Assembly (NCBI GenBank): GCA_004168015.1
Contig: SEYW01000017.1
Coordinates: forward strand, 38,567-102,566
Length of the DNA stretch: 64,000 nt
Source: Methylolobus aquaticus
GTDB lineage: Bacteria; Pseudomonadota; Gammaproteobacteria; Methylococcales; Methylococcaceae
Direction: 5' to 3'
Both the position numbers and the translations under genes were made by a program. Below the pieces are notes generated by a model. The model made no database searches, was not told the origin of the DNA, and was given only the letters and a program-made list of their open reading frames with translations. This document shows positions 1 to 11,526 of this stretch, in pieces. Every line of letters starts with the position of its first letter. Positions within the stretch are counted from its first letter, which is position 1.

Positions 1-36
1 GAACCCGGGTCGTAGGCTGGCCAAAGGCTGAAAATA

Positions 37-1659
37 TCAACGACCGGCACACAGCAGTTCCATCGGGACAGCAGCGATTGAAAAAGTGCGGGACGTCCAG
101 GCACCGATGTCCAGCCACGTCGCAGTGACATCGCGGAAACGGGCATGGGATTTCTGCGGTTCCAGCAACACTACGGCACCGACCGCATGCCGCTGTTCGG
201 CTGTGAGGCGGCCGAGCGTCAGGCCTTGAAAATAGTGCCCTCCCAGCACGGCCGGATCCAGAAACGCGCGCTTCTGTTCTTGCGCTGCGAAGCCAGTCGA
301 CGGAATGTCGGCATTATCGCCCCCGATCGACGCCAGATAGACCAAACCGGTCTCCGGGTCCCGTCTCAAATGGGTCCGGAGCGAGATGGCCTCTTCATAA
401 TGCGCACGGGGGTTGGCGACCAATATGACCGGGCGTTGAATGCCGGCGCAGTGGCGGGCGGCAGCCAGCAACTCGCCCAGCGCGACTCCGTCTCTGCCGT
501 ACTCGTCGAGATGCTCGCGAGTCCAGCGCAACCGCCCGTTAAGCGGTTGGATCAGCAGAACGATGCCGACCACGTAGAGCAGGACGTGAGCAGGTCGCAA
601 CGACTCGACCGCCAGAACAGCGATAAACGCAGCCAGCATCACGACCGGGTTCCAGTAGTGATCAGCCCAACCCGATTTCGCATACAGCAACACCTGGGGA
701 ATGGCTCCGATCAGAAACACGGCCCAGCCGAGCCAGAGGCCATTCACTGGCACGGGAACCCGATGACGGCGAGGCCAGAATCCGACACCGAACGCGAAGA
801 CACTCGCAGCGGCCGGGACCCAGAGCTGGCCGATCCGGGCGAGCGCGAGGGCGGCCGGCAGTATGCTGGCCAGTCGGAATGTCTCAGCGTCGACGCCCGC
901 GTACCCCGTCCCACGGCTCCCCACGAGCCATAGCAACCCGGTCAATTCGGCGCTCGCTACGATGCCAAGTACCGCGAAAACCGGCAAGGAGTCGCGCAGA
1001 GCCGCCGGCACCGAGCGCCCAAGGAGCCGGCACGAAAGCCAGACGCGCATCGCTGCGAGCGCGGGAAGGAACAGGATCATGCCTTCCTTGGCGAGGGAAG
1101 CCAGCACGGCGGCGGCGATGCCGAACACATCGGGCCAACGGCCCGGCCCGGGCTCCCGGGCTGCCCACGCAAACAGGCACAGAGCCAGGGCGGCCAGGGC
1201 TGTGGCCTCGGTCTCGGGTGTCCCGAGCCGCCACCAGACCGTCGACGGCGGGCCGAACACGGTGAGCGCCGCGAAGGTCAGCGAGGAAATCGACGAAAAA
1301 CCCAAGAGCAGCCCGAAAACCGTCAGCAAGCCGCTGGTCATCGTCGCCAGGCCGAGGTTGTAGGCGACCCAGGCCGGCCAGTACAACCCCAGCCATTCCA
1401 CCCGCACGACCCTGCTCGCATAATACAGCGGCCGGAAGCGTCGTTCGGCGAGATCCGTACGAAACCACTCGCCCAACACCTGGCCCACATTGCCGTCGCG
1501 TGCGGACAACTGACCATGGATGTCGATCAGGCGGTGATCGTCGATCAAGTGGAAACCGGAAAGGAACACGTCGAGTTTCCAAAACAGCGCGCCCCAGATT
1601 AGGGCCCACAGCACGAAGGGCCATGCCAAACCGCCGAGTGTGACCCCTGCGCCCGTCAT
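37..1659 (-). CDS. Polytopic inner-membrane protein, possible lipid-linked sugar glycosyltransferase
   Basis: The 540-residue product is mostly hydrophobic and has roughly ten or more predicted membrane segments spread over the chain. A charged stretch with HLIDDHRLIDIHG follows the first segment, at about residues 35-48. An acidic periplasmic loop after the first membrane segment is typical of GT-C enzymes (ArnT, PMT and related families), which use polyprenyl-phosphate sugars. The C-terminal 120 residues are soluble. I chose the ATG at 1659 because it puts the first membrane helix directly after a short N-terminus; an ATG at 1749 in the same frame is possible. It is divergent from the methyltransferase at 2111. 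I do not recognise a named family, so the GT-C reading is inferred from topology alone. Confidence 0.5.
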   Translation of the reverse strand: MTGAGVTLGGLAWPFVLWALIWGALFWKLDVFLSGFHLIDDHRLIDIHGQLSARDGNVGQVLGEWFRTDLAERRFRPLYYASRVVRVEWLGLYWPAWVAYNLGLATMTSGLLTVFGLLLGFSSISSLTFAALTVFGPPSTVWWRLGTPETEATALAALALCLFAWAAREPGPGRWPDVFGIAAAVLASLAKEGMILFLPALAAMRVWLSCRLLGRSVPAALRDSLPVFAVLGIVASAELTGLLWLVGSRGTGYAGVDAETFRLASILPAALALARIGQLWVPAAASVFAFGVGFWPRRHRVPVPVNGLWLGWAVFLIGAIPQVLLYAKSGWADHYWNPVVMLAAFIAVLAVESLRPAHVLLYVVGIVLLIQPLNGRLRWTREHLDEYGRDGVALGELLAAARHCAGIQRPVILVANPRAHYEEAISLRTHLRRDPETGLVYLASIGGDNADIPSTGFAAQEQKRAFLDPAVLGGHYFQGLTLGRLTAEQRHAVGAVVLLEPQKSHARFRDVTATWLDIGAWTSRTFSIAAVPMELLCAGR

Positions 1660-2110
1660 CGGCGAAGACCCGCGCCCATCATCCGGGAGAACCCGCTCTT
1701 CCGCACGGTGTTGGGAATCGCGAGGTGCGACCTGATGGCACTGCTTCATGCGACGCCCGTGCTGGTCCAGAGCACAGACCCAACGAAACTCAAGTGCAGC
1801 AGGCGCATCACAGCGGGCCACCCCAGACCCGGCCTGGTCGCACTACATGGCGCTCTGTGGAGTCATGGCGTCGATCGGGGGTTTGCATCACACCGCCAGG
1901 GGCCTCGAAGTTGCGATGCGGCACGGGACGCGCCACGGGTCGGACGAAAAGCTGCGCGCAGTGTATGCTCAATGGGGGATGGTCTCAATCCTTGGGCTCC
2001 AGCCCGCGCCGGCCGAGGTGCCCTGCGAACTGCCGCGGCGCACCTCGGATCGGGCCGGCTGCCGCACCCTAGCGGCGACACCACCATCGTACCGTTTTCC
2101 CGACGTAGTC

Positions 2111-2956
2111 ATGACCCAGCGACGCTTCCTGCGCCCCCTGCCCTACTTCGCTGAACTCGAGCGGCTGCTGGAGGCGGAAGAGCCCGCCATCCGATCAGCC
2201 TTCGGACGCCATGTACATTGGGGGTATTGGCCCGATCCGGCACGCGCGGGTACCGGCGCCGGCGAATTCGAGCGCGCGGCCGATGCACTGAGCCTCGAAT
2301 TGTGCCGGCTGGCGGAGCTTGATGACGGCCAGCGCATTCTGGATGCGGGCTGTGGTTTTGGCGGCACCCTGCGGCTGATCGGCGAGCGTCACCGCGACAT
2401 GCGACTCACCGGGCTCAACATCGACCGGCAGCAACTGTGGCGCGCCAGCGACAACCAAAGGGATAACGTTGCGCGCATTCCTTTCGTCCAGGGCGACGCG
2501 TGTCAGCTGCCCTACTCGGACGCGTGCTTCGACCGGATTCTCGCGGTTGAATGCATCTTTCATTTCCCTGACCGTCGTGCCTTCTTCCAGGAAGCTTTTC
2601 GCACCCTCGCTCCCGGCGGCCGACTGGCCTTGTCGGACTTCGTCCCGTCCACCCTGCTGCGTCCGGCAACCGCGCTGATCTCGCTCCGCCCCGCTTCGAT
2701 GGGTTTCTACGGCGACTGTGACTTCACCTACACGCTGGAGGATTATCGACGTCTGGCCGACGGTATCGGTTTCCGCGTCGGAGTCGAAAAGGACATCACG
2801 GTCAACACGCTGCCCACCTATCGCTTCCTGCATACGTTAGCTGGAGTGATCCGGGCGCGCCGGCTCTCGGCAGTGGCGGAAACGCTGTTCGCCGAGGCAG
2901 CCAGCCGGACCGGGCTACTGCGCTATCAGCTATTGGTCTTCGAGAAGCCGGGCTGA
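2111..2956 (+). CDS. Class I SAM-dependent methyltransferase
   Basis: The 281-residue product carries a Rossmann-type methyltransferase fold. Motif I is LDAGCGFGGT at about residue 78, followed by an acidic motif II (LTGLNID), a GDACQLPY motif around residue 135 and the post-motif LAPGGRLALSDFV. This is the Methyltransf_11/UbiE type of small-molecule methyltransferase. The N-terminus has an HVHWGYWPDP segment like those in sterol, tocopherol and sarcosine methyltransferases, but the substrate cannot be read from sequence. The upstream reading frame remains open to 1748, but the ATG at 2111 starts just before the conserved region. It converges on the L,D-transpeptidase gene and overlaps it by about 31 bp at the 3' ends. 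Confidence 0.75.
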   Translation: MTQRRFLRPLPYFAELERLLEAEEPAIRSAFGRHVHWGYWPDPARAGTGAGEFERAADALSLELCRLAELDDGQRILDAGCGFGGTLRLIGERHRDMRLTGLNIDRQQLWRASDNQRDNVARIPFVQGDACQLPYSDACFDRILAVECIFHFPDRRAFFQEAFRTLAPGGRLALSDFVPSTLLRPATALISLRPASMGFYGDCDFTYTLEDYRRLADGIGFRVGVEKDITVNTLPTYRFLHTLAGVIRARRLSAVAETLFAEAASRTGLLRYQLLVFEKPG

Positions 2957-4722
2957 CCGACACTATGCGCAGGGCCGGTGGGCACCGGGGAAAAACCTTC
3001 CTCCAGTCGCGCCCGCAAGGTGGCATCGTGTCCGTACAGGTCCGGATAAAATATCAGGGCACCGCTCTCGTCGGCCCAGACCGTGGAATAGAAAATGGTC
3101 ACCGGCAGCGACGGCGACAGCGTCACCGTCCGGGGTTTGTCGCCGTGCATCGCCTGCACGATCCGCTCCCGGTTCCAGGCGGCGTCATTCCGCAGCACCC
3201 ATTCCGCGAGCGCGACCGGGTCTGCCACCCTTATACAGCCGTGGCTGAAGTCGCGGCGTGTTCGAGTGAACAAGCCCGGGTTCGGCGTGCTGTGCAAATA
3301 CACCGAATCGTCGTTTGGAAACGCAAATTTGACCAAGCCGAGCGCGTTCCTGGGTCCCGGCTTCTGGCGCAATTTCAGCGTCCCGCTGGACACACGCTGT
3401 AGATTCTGTCGCGTCGGCGCGTACACGGCCGCGTTGCCGCCATACCCTGATACGATTTCGATGTTGTGACGGCTCAGATAACCTGGGTTGCGCATCGCCC
3501 CCGGTAGCATCTCTTTCGTCGCGATCTTGTAGGGCAGATTCCAGTGGGGACGGAACACCAGATAGGTCATCTCCGCCGCGAACAGCGGGGTCTGCCGACC
3601 ATCGATCGCCTGCCCGACAATCACCTTCATTGCGAAATCGGGCGACCGGCTGCCAGAACCGTCCGCGAATCCGAACAACTGGAAGGCCGGAACATTGACG
3701 AGCAGATGGCGCCCCGCCGGCTGCACCGGCAGCCAGCGCTGGCGCTCCATGGCCAGCCGGATCTGCAGGATCCGGTCAGCGTCGGTCACTTGCAGCCGCT
3801 CGACAGTCCCACGGCCGACGACACCGTCGGGTTCGAGGCCGTGGCGTACCTGGAAACGCTTGACGGCCTCGACCAGCGCCGGGTCGTAGAGATCACGGTT
3901 CTCGGGCGCCGCAGGCTCAGCGGGAGCCTCGCCGGATGCCGTCAGGACAGCCCGCAGCTTCGGCACCTCGGCGTTGCGATCACCCGGGGTCAGCTTGGAA
4001 GGCAAGGTCAGCCGCGGATCGACGGTGCTCTGGGGCGCCGTCCGCAGCGCCCGCAGCCCTGCCTTGAGTTGGCCATACAGCACGGATCGGGGCTCCAGCG
4101 ACTGGAAAATGGCGGCGGGCTCGGCCCCAGCGGCAAGTTGCTGGAGCGCAGCGAGGACCTCAACCGAGGTGTCAGGACCGGGGTCCAACCTGAAGCCGAC
4201 CGCCCCGGGCGACACGCGACCGCGGTGCAGGCTGTTCGCATAGCGCATCACCGCGATCGTCAGCGCGGTGTCGAACAGCGCCCGCTCCGCGGGATCGGCC
4301 GTCTCGGCCACTCTAGGCAACCATTGCGCCAGTAGGCCGGCATCGTAGTCCGCAGGATTCAGACCCTGCGCCTCGGCATCGGCAAGGCTGGCCACAATGG
4401 CCGGCACCTGGGGCGCCGTCTGGTCCCGTATCCAGACCGGCCGGTCGCCGCGAGACCGGTAGAAAGCATCCAGGACTTCACGGACATCTGCGATGACCGA
4501 CCACTTGAGTCGCGGATGCTCGCGTGAGTCGAGCACATGACGTATCGCTACGGCATCGGGATGAATCAGCGGGGCTTCCATCGGCGCTGTGTCCGGTGGC
4601 GCTGCTGCCGGTGGCTCCACCTGCCCGTGGACATAGGCCGATGACAGGGTCAGCAGCAGGAGCAAGCTGCGGCCCGGGCCGATGGAGGGATGTCTGATCG
4701 TCGGCGCGGGATCCGGGGTCAT
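2926..4722 (-). CDS. L,D-transpeptidase of the YcbB/LdtD type
   Basis: The product would form 3-3 crosslinks in peptidoglycan or attach proteins to it in the periplasm. The 598-residue protein starts with a hydrophobic signal segment (SLLLLLTLSSAYVHG). It continues with a scaffold domain, a peptidoglycan-binding domain at about 260-330 (VKRFQVRHGLEPDGVVG), and a YkuD catalytic domain. The catalytic signature SHGCIRV places the nucleophile at Cys496. This order and length match large LdtD-like enzymes. The ATG at 4722 is chosen because it gives a clean signal peptide; the frame stays open to 4794. No good Shine-Dalgarno sequence is visible. The gene is divergent from the SUF operon. Confidence 0.85.
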   Translation of the reverse strand: MTPDPAPTIRHPSIGPGRSLLLLLTLSSAYVHGQVEPPAAAPPDTAPMEAPLIHPDAVAIRHVLDSREHPRLKWSVIADVREVLDAFYRSRGDRPVWIRDQTAPQVPAIVASLADAEAQGLNPADYDAGLLAQWLPRVAETADPAERALFDTALTIAVMRYANSLHRGRVSPGAVGFRLDPGPDTSVEVLAALQQLAAGAEPAAIFQSLEPRSVLYGQLKAGLRALRTAPQSTVDPRLTLPSKLTPGDRNAEVPKLRAVLTASGEAPAEPAAPENRDLYDPALVEAVKRFQVRHGLEPDGVVGRGTVERLQVTDADRILQIRLAMERQRWLPVQPAGRHLLVNVPAFQLFGFADGSGSRSPDFAMKVIVGQAIDGRQTPLFAAEMTYLVFRPHWNLPYKIATKEMLPGAMRNPGYLSRHNIEIVSGYGGNAAVYAPTRQNLQRVSSGTLKLRQKPGPRNALGLVKFAFPNDDSVYLHSTPNPGLFTRTRRDFSHGCIRVADPVALAEWVLRNDAAWNRERIVQAMHGDKPRTVTLSPSLPVTIFYSTVWADESGALIFYPDLYGHDATLRARLEEGFSPVPTGPAHSVGQPGFSKTNS

Positions 4723-4822
4723 AGCGCTAAATGAGGAGGTCGATTTCCGCCAATTATACCGGGTCCGCAAATCGCCGATCGGGACGGCGGGCATGCACCC
4801 AAAAAGGGCGGTTTCAGAGCGC

Positions 4823-4852
4823 TTTACTTGGGATTCTATCTAGGACTAAAAT
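4823..4852 (+). promoter_or_regulatory. Probable suf operon promoter
   Basis: TTTACT (4823-4828) and TAAAAT (4847-4852) are separated by 18 bases and lie about 30 bases before the Rrf2-regulator start codon. The -10 element lies inside the palindrome at 4841-4859, the expected arrangement for repression. The -35 match is only fair, so this is a prediction. Confidence 0.45.
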
Positions 4853-4859
4853 AGTCCTA
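4841..4859. promoter_or_regulatory. Palindromic operator for the Rrf2/SufR-type regulator
   Basis: TAGGACTA, three A bases, then TAGTCCTA: a perfect 8-bp inverted repeat just upstream of the regulator gene and its suf operon. Rrf2-family regulators such as IscR bind short dyads of this kind around the -10/-35 region of operons they autoregulate. Binding is inferred from symmetry and position. Confidence 0.65.
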
Positions 4860-4880
4860 AATTGACAGCGAGCCAGCGCA

Positions 4881-5342
4881 ATGCTCAGAATCAGCAAGAT
4901 GACCGACTATGCCATCGTCGTCCTGAGCCTGATGGCCCGGGAGAGCGGCCGCACCTTTGCCGCCGCCGAAGTCGCCGAGCGGACCGGCATCACCGCGCCG
5001 ACCGTGTCCAAGTTGCTGAAGAGCCTGACCCGGGCCCAAATCGTCTCGTCCATGCGCGGCGTCAAGGGAGGTTACCGGCTGTCGCGGCCACCCGAGGACA
5101 CCTCTGTCGCCAGTATCATCGACGCCCTCGAAGGACCGATTGCGATCACGGAGTGCGGCGTGGCACAGGATTCCTGCCAGCAGTCGCATTCCTGCCATAT
5201 CCGCGGCAACTGGAACGTGATCAACCGTGCTGTGCGAACAGCGCTGGAATCCGTCACGCTGACCGATATGGTCAAGCCGCAGCACCCGGTGGTCGAAGAA
5301 TCCGTGATTCATCTGACTACCCTACAGCACACCCCCCGTTAA
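4881..5342 (+). CDS. Rrf2-family SUF operon transcriptional regulator
   Basis: The 153-residue protein begins with the Rrf2 winged helix ([18 protein letters not shown]; recognition helix around [12 protein letters not shown]; wing [11 protein letters not shown]). It has three cysteines, C92, C99 and C105, spaced as in the [2Fe-2S] ligand set of IscR. The family's role is to sense iron-sulfur cluster status and control cluster-assembly genes. It is the first gene of the suf operon, 16 bp before sufB, and a perfect dyad sits over the promoter. This is the SUF-type regulator found with sufBCDS in Xanthomonas and related bacteria rather than IscR itself. Confidence 0.88.
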   Translation: MLRISKMTDYAIVVLSLMARESGRTFAAAEVAERTGITAPTVSKLLKSLTRAQIVSSMRGVKGGYRLSRPPEDTSVASIIDALEGPIAITECGVAQDSCQQSHSCHIRGNWNVINRAVRTALESVTLTDMVKPQHPVVEESVIHLTTLQHTPR

Positions 5343-5358
5343 CCTGCGGAGCGCCGCC

Positions 5359-6804
<1,446 letters not shown>

Positions 6805-6850
6805 CGGCACGGCCCGGTTTCATCAAGGATTTTTCATTCAGGTCATGGTC

Positions 6851-7612
<762 letters not shown>

Positions 7613-7613
7613 G

Positions 7614-8942
7614 ATGAGTCCCGGCCCGAACCCCGATTACTGCGAACATTTCAACGCCCTGGGCGAACAGCTGCCGGGCGCCGGCAGCGCTTGGGTCAAC
7701 CACGCACGCCGGATGGCGCTGGCCCAGTTCGACCAGCAGGGATTTCCGTCGCCCCGCGACGAGGATTGGCGATATACGAACGTATCGGCCATCGAGAAGA
7801 AGCGGTTCAAGCCGCTGATCACCTCCGGGGACGCTGCTGCCGATGCCGACTGGTTGAACCGCTACCGCCTGACCGACGCGTGGTCGCTGGTCTTCGTCGA
7901 TGGACGTTTCTCGGCACGCTTGTCCGACATCCATGACTTGCCGGAAGACGTTACCGTGCAGGCGATGTCAGCGGCACTCGCCAATCCGCCGGCCGCGGTC
8001 GAGGCGGAATTCGGGCGCGTCGTGGGTCAGACGTCGCGCCACGGCTTCGTCTCGTTCAATACCGCGTTCTTCACGGATGGCGTACTGCTGCATGTCCCAG
8101 CGGACACGGTGCTGTCCCGGCCGGTGCAGATCATCCATGTTGCGTCCCAGCCCGAAGCTGCAACCAATCTCCGCAACCTGGTCATCCTGGAATGCGGGGC
8201 ACAGGCGGCGCTCGTCGAAACCCATCTCTCGATGGAGTCCGCGGGCTCGTTGGCGGTATCGATCACCGAGGCGGTCATCCGCGAAAGGGCGCAGCTCGAC
8301 GGCTACCTGCTGCACGGCGCCAGCCAACGTGCCTTCCGCTTCGGCGGGTTCTATGTCGATGTCGGCACTGCCGGCCACTTCACCCATACGAATCTGAGCC
8401 TGGGCGGCCTGCTCGTCCGCAACGAGATTCACGTCGACCTCGCGGAAAGCGGCCAATGCGCGCTCGATGGCCTGTTCGTCGGCCAGGGCCGCCGTCACGT
8501 CGACAGCCACACGCGGGTCCGCCATCGAGGCGCTCATGGCACCAGCCGCGAGAACTACCGCGGCGTGCTGTCCGACCGCTCGCGTGGCGTGTTCCAGGGT
8601 CGGATCGTCGTGGAACCGCAGGCACAGAAGACCGACGCGCAAATGAATAACCGCAACCTGCTGCTGTCGGACGAAGCCGAGATCGACACCAAGCCGCAGC
8701 TCGAAATCCATGCGGACGACGTTAAGTGCGCTCATGGCGTCGCGGTCGGGCAGCTCGACCCGGAGTCGATCTTCTATCTGGAGTCGCGCGGCGTCGACCC
8801 GGTATCGGCGCGCAACATGCTGACATTCGCGTTCGCCAACACCCTGGTTGACGGGATATCGTTGGCAGGTTTTCGCGATATCGCCCAGGATGCCCTGCTG
8901 GCGCTGTTCCCGGAGGCTGGAATCAGGAAGGATTGGCTATGA
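7614..8942 (+). CDS. sufD: Fe-S cluster assembly protein SufD
   Basis: SufD is a paralogue of SufB and its partner in the SufBC2D complex. The 442-residue product has a divergent N-terminal part (FPSPRDEDWRYTNV) and a C-terminal beta-helix domain ending in the family motif ADDVKCAHGVAVGQLD. The segment SRGVDPVSARNMLTFAF follows. The ATG lies one base after the sufC stop, and the stop overlaps the sufS start as ATGA, so translation is probably coupled. Confidence 0.95.
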   Translation: MSPGPNPDYCEHFNALGEQLPGAGSAWVNHARRMALAQFDQQGFPSPRDEDWRYTNVSAIEKKRFKPLITSGDAAADADWLNRYRLTDAWSLVFVDGRFSARLSDIHDLPEDVTVQAMSAALANPPAAVEAEFGRVVGQTSRHGFVSFNTAFFTDGVLLHVPADTVLSRPVQIIHVASQPEAATNLRNLVILECGAQAALVETHLSMESAGSLAVSITEAVIRERAQLDGYLLHGASQRAFRFGGFYVDVGTAGHFTHTNLSLGGLLVRNEIHVDLAESGQCALDGLFVGQGRRHVDSHTRVRHRGAHGTSRENYRGVLSDRSRGVFQGRIVVEPQAQKTDAQMNNRNLLLSDEAEIDTKPQLEIHADDVKCAHGVAVGQLDPESIFYLESRGVDPVSARNMLTFAFANTLVDGISLAGFRDIAQDALLALFPEAGIRKDWL

Positions 8943-10204
8943 GCATTGCCCTCGCACAGCGTCCGCGCCCGGTCGCGGACCCGCACCACTTCGACGTCGC
9001 CCGAATTCGGGCGGATTTCCCGATCCTCGCGGAAACCATACACGGCAAGCCGCTGGTCTATCTCGACAATGCCGCGACGACGCACAAGCCACGGGCCGTG
9101 ATCGATGCGATCAGCGAAGTCTATCAGCGGCACTACTCCAACGTGCATCGCGGCGTGCACACCCTGAGCCAGCGCTCGACGGATTTGTTCGAGGGGGCGC
9201 GGGAAAAGGTGCGGGGCTTCATCAATGCCGCCAAGGCGCGCGAGATCGTGTTCGTCCGCGGCACGACCGAGGCGATCAACCTCGTCGCCCAGACCTACGG
9301 TCGCGCGAACATCGGCGCCGGCGACGAGATCCTGATCACCGCCATGGAGCACCACTCCAACATCGTGCCGTGGCAGATGCTGTGCGCGCAGACCGGCGCC
9401 ACGCTGCAGGTCGTGCCGATCGACCGACGCGGTGAACTGGACATGGAGGCTTTCGAGCGCTTGCTGAACGACCGGACACGTCTGGTGTCGGTGGTCCATA
9501 TGTCAAACGCCCTGGGCACGGTGAATCCGATCGAGACGATCATCGACAGAGCCCATCGCCGCGGCATCCCGGTTATGGTTGACGGCGCGCAATCCGCTCC
9601 GCATATGCCCATCGACGTCCAGGCGCTCGATTGCGATTTCTTTGCGTTCTCCGGCCACAAGCTCTACGGTCCGTCCGGCATCGGCGTCCTGTACGGCAAG
9701 GAGGCCCTGCTGAAGGCGATGCCGCCTTATCAGGGCGGCGGCGACATGATCCGGCAGGTCACGTTCGACAAGACCGAGTACAACGAACTGCCCTACAAGT
9801 TCGAGGCCGGCACGCCGGCCATTGCCGACGCCATCGCGCTAGGCACGGCGATCGACTATCTGCAGGAAATCGGCATGACAACCGTCGCCGAGCACGAGCA
9901 TCGGTTGCTGAGCTATGCGACGGAACGGGCGATGCATATTCCGGGGCTGACGGTGATCGGTACCGCACACGACAAGGGCGCGATTCTGTCGTTTACGCTG
10001 GAGAGGGTGCATCCGCATGACGTCGGGACCCTGCTCGACCAGCTCGGAATAGCCATTCGTGCCGGCCACCATTGCGCGATGCCCGTCATGGATTTCTTCG
10101 GCGTGCCGGCCACGGTGAGGGCTTCGTTCGCGCTTTACAACACCGCGCAGGAAGTCGACGCGCTGATGGACGGTATCCAACAAGTTATCGAGGTTTTCGC
10201 TTAA
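8939..10204 (+). CDS. sufS: Cysteine desulfurase SufS
   Basis: This PLP enzyme converts cysteine to alanine and passes the sulfur as a persulfide to the SUF scaffold. The 421-residue product carries the PLP lysine in SGHKLYGPSG (K241) and the catalytic cysteine in RAGHHCAMPV (C379). Both are offset by about 15 residues from E. coli SufS, because of a slightly longer N-terminus. It is a group II desulfurase. The ATG at 8939 overlaps the sufD stop by 4 bp; an upstream TTG at 8933 is less likely. Confidence 0.95.
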   Translation: MSIALAQRPRPVADPHHFDVARIRADFPILAETIHGKPLVYLDNAATTHKPRAVIDAISEVYQRHYSNVHRGVHTLSQRSTDLFEGAREKVRGFINAAKAREIVFVRGTTEAINLVAQTYGRANIGAGDEILITAMEHHSNIVPWQMLCAQTGATLQVVPIDRRGELDMEAFERLLNDRTRLVSVVHMSNALGTVNPIETIIDRAHRRGIPVMVDGAQSAPHMPIDVQALDCDFFAFSGHKLYGPSGIGVLYGKEALLKAMPPYQGGGDMIRQVTFDKTEYNELPYKFEAGTPAIADAIALGTAIDYLQEIGMTTVAEHEHRLLSYATERAMHIPGLTVIGTAHDKGAILSFTLERVHPHDVGTLLDQLGIAIRAGHHCAMPVMDFFGVPATVRASFALYNTAQEVDALMDGIQQVIEVFA

Positions 10205-10656
10205 TGCTCGATCAGATCCGTGATCTCTACCAGGAAGTGGTGTTCGATCACAATCGCAACCCGCGCAACTTCCGGGTCATCGACGATGCCACCCGGAAGA
10301 TCGACGGTTTCAACCCCTTGTGCGGCGATCGCATCACGCTCTACCTGAAGCTCCGTGACGGGGTCATTGAAGATGTCAGCTTCCAGGGCCAGGGCTGTGC
10401 GATATCGACGGCCTCCGCCTCCATCATGACGGAGGTCGTGCGCGGGCTGACCGAACAGCAGGCACATGAGTTGTTCGCAACCTTCCATCGCATCACGACG
10501 GGCCAGGATGACGACGTAAAGCTGGAAGATCTTGGCAAGCTCGCCGTGTTGGCCGGGGTGCGCGCCTACCCGGCGCGAGTCAAATGCGCGACCCTGGCCT
10601 GGCATTCGCTGGAGGCTGCGCTGGCCGACGAGGCGACAACCGTCAGCACCGAATAA
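10204..10656 (+). CDS. sufU: SufU-type sulfur acceptor / scaffold protein
   Basis: The 150-residue product is a NifU-N/IscU-like protein. The conserved zinc-site residues C40, D42, C65 and C128 match the spacing of Bacillus SufU, which accepts sulfur from SufS. The segment between the second and third cysteines also has the SufU-like insert (HRITTGQDDD). Its ATG overlaps the sufS stop by one base (TAATG). SufU is better known from Gram-positive suf operons; here it replaces SufE next to SufS. Confidence 0.88.
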   Translation: MLDQIRDLYQEVVFDHNRNPRNFRVIDDATRKIDGFNPLCGDRITLYLKLRDGVIEDVSFQGQGCAISTASASIMTEVVRGLTEQQAHELFATFHRITTGQDDDVKLEDLGKLAVLAGVRAYPARVKCATLAWHSLEAALADEATTVSTE

Positions 10657-10667
10657 GGACTGCCGAG

Positions 10668-10982
10668 ATGGAGGACTGGATCGATGTCGCCAGCGTTGGC
10701 GACGTGGAACCGGGGTTACCCTGCGTGGTCGATTTCGACGGCATTGCCGTCGCGATTTTCCAGATCGACGGCGACTACTACGCGATCGAGGACCGGTGCA
10801 CGCACGACGATGCCGAAATCGCCAGCGGCCGGATCGAGGGGCACCAGATCATCTGCCCCCGGCATGGCGCCCGCTTCTGCCTCAAGACCGGAAAGGTCAT
10901 GAAACCGCCGGCCTATGAGGATCTGGATTGCTTCAGCGTGCGGGTGCGCGATGGCCGTATCCAGTTGCGCGAGGCGCCCTGA
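10668..10982 (+). CDS. Rieske [2Fe-2S] ferredoxin
   Basis: The 104-residue protein has a Rieske centre with ligands C44 and H46 (CTH) and C63 and H66 (CPRH). This is the short ferredoxin form seen with non-haem oxygenases and at the end of many suf operons. It follows sufU by 11 bp and is probably the last gene of the operon. A role as electron donor for cluster assembly is inferred from position only. The ATG at 10668 removes an unrelated upstream extension of the frame. Confidence 0.88.
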   Translation: MEDWIDVASVGDVEPGLPCVVDFDGIAVAIFQIDGDYYAIEDRCTHDDAEIASGRIEGHQIICPRHGARFCLKTGKVMKPPAYEDLDCFSVRVRDGRIQLREAP

Positions 10983-11000
10983 CGCGTGATCGACGCTTCC

Positions 11001-11025
11001 CCGGGAGACTGGCCGAAGCTCCCGG
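11001..11025 (+). terminator. Hairpin after the suf operon
   Basis: CCGGGAG (11001-11007) pairs with CTCCCGG (11019-11025) around an 11-base loop, 18 bases after the Rieske gene stop. No U-run follows, so it may be a 3' stabilising hairpin or a weak terminator. Confidence 0.4.
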
Positions 11026-11079
11026 ATTGCAACCCCTCTCAACGGTTCGACTGGCGCCCTGAAAAGTTTGGCCACTCGC

Positions 11080-11526
11080 CTACTGTGAGCCCCACAACAT
11101 GTCCTTGCGCACCCACCCGATTTCTTCGCCTTCAATGTAATACGCGATCTTGACCCATTCGCCCTTGTGCCCGGTGACCTTGTAGACCTCGCCCTTGGCC
11201 ACTTTTTTGACGACAGCGTGCTCGGAACCCGGCCCTTTGCGGACGTTTACGTCATCGCCCACGACCACGGCTGTCCTCACGTCACTGACGAGCGGCTTGT
11301 GGACCCAGCCCACCGTCCCCTGCCAATCCTTGAAACGCACCCAGTCTCCTTGAGTCTTGTCGATCTCAATCGGGTAACCAATGTGGGTTTCGTACAAAAC
11401 CTCGCTGTCGAGCTTCGGCGCCTTTCGGACGTTAACCGCATCCTTCCCGATGCTCTTCATGGATGCTCCCCAACCGGAAAGCGAAACGACCATCAAGGCC
11501 GCGAATAGTGCTGCAGCTCTTCGCAT
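11080..11526 (-). CDS. Secreted protein with two bacterial SH3 domains
   Basis: The 148-residue product starts with a signal peptide (MRRAAALFAALMVVSLSGWGAS). It contains two SH3b repeats, at about 26-82 and 86-145, each with a VNVRK(A/G)P start and a WV(R/H)K end. Such domains bind cell-wall peptides or act as targeting modules in the periplasm. The start is supported by GAGGAG seven bases upstream of the ATG. It stands alone between the suf operon and the EPS cluster. Function beyond the domain fold is unknown. Confidence 0.8.
   Translation of the reverse strand: MRRAAALFAALMVVSLSGWGASMKSIGKDAVNVRKAPKLDSEVLYETHIGYPIEIDKTQGDWVRFKDWQGTVGWVHKPLVSDVRTAVVVGDDVNVRKGPGSEHAVVKKVAKGEVYKVTGHKGEWVKIAYYIEGEEIGWVRKDMLWGSQ

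Noticed and set aside
145..933. 262-codon plus-strand frame
   Set aside because: It is antisense to the membrane protein gene; composition is Arg/Gln-rich without motifs, as expected for a GC-rich shadow frame.
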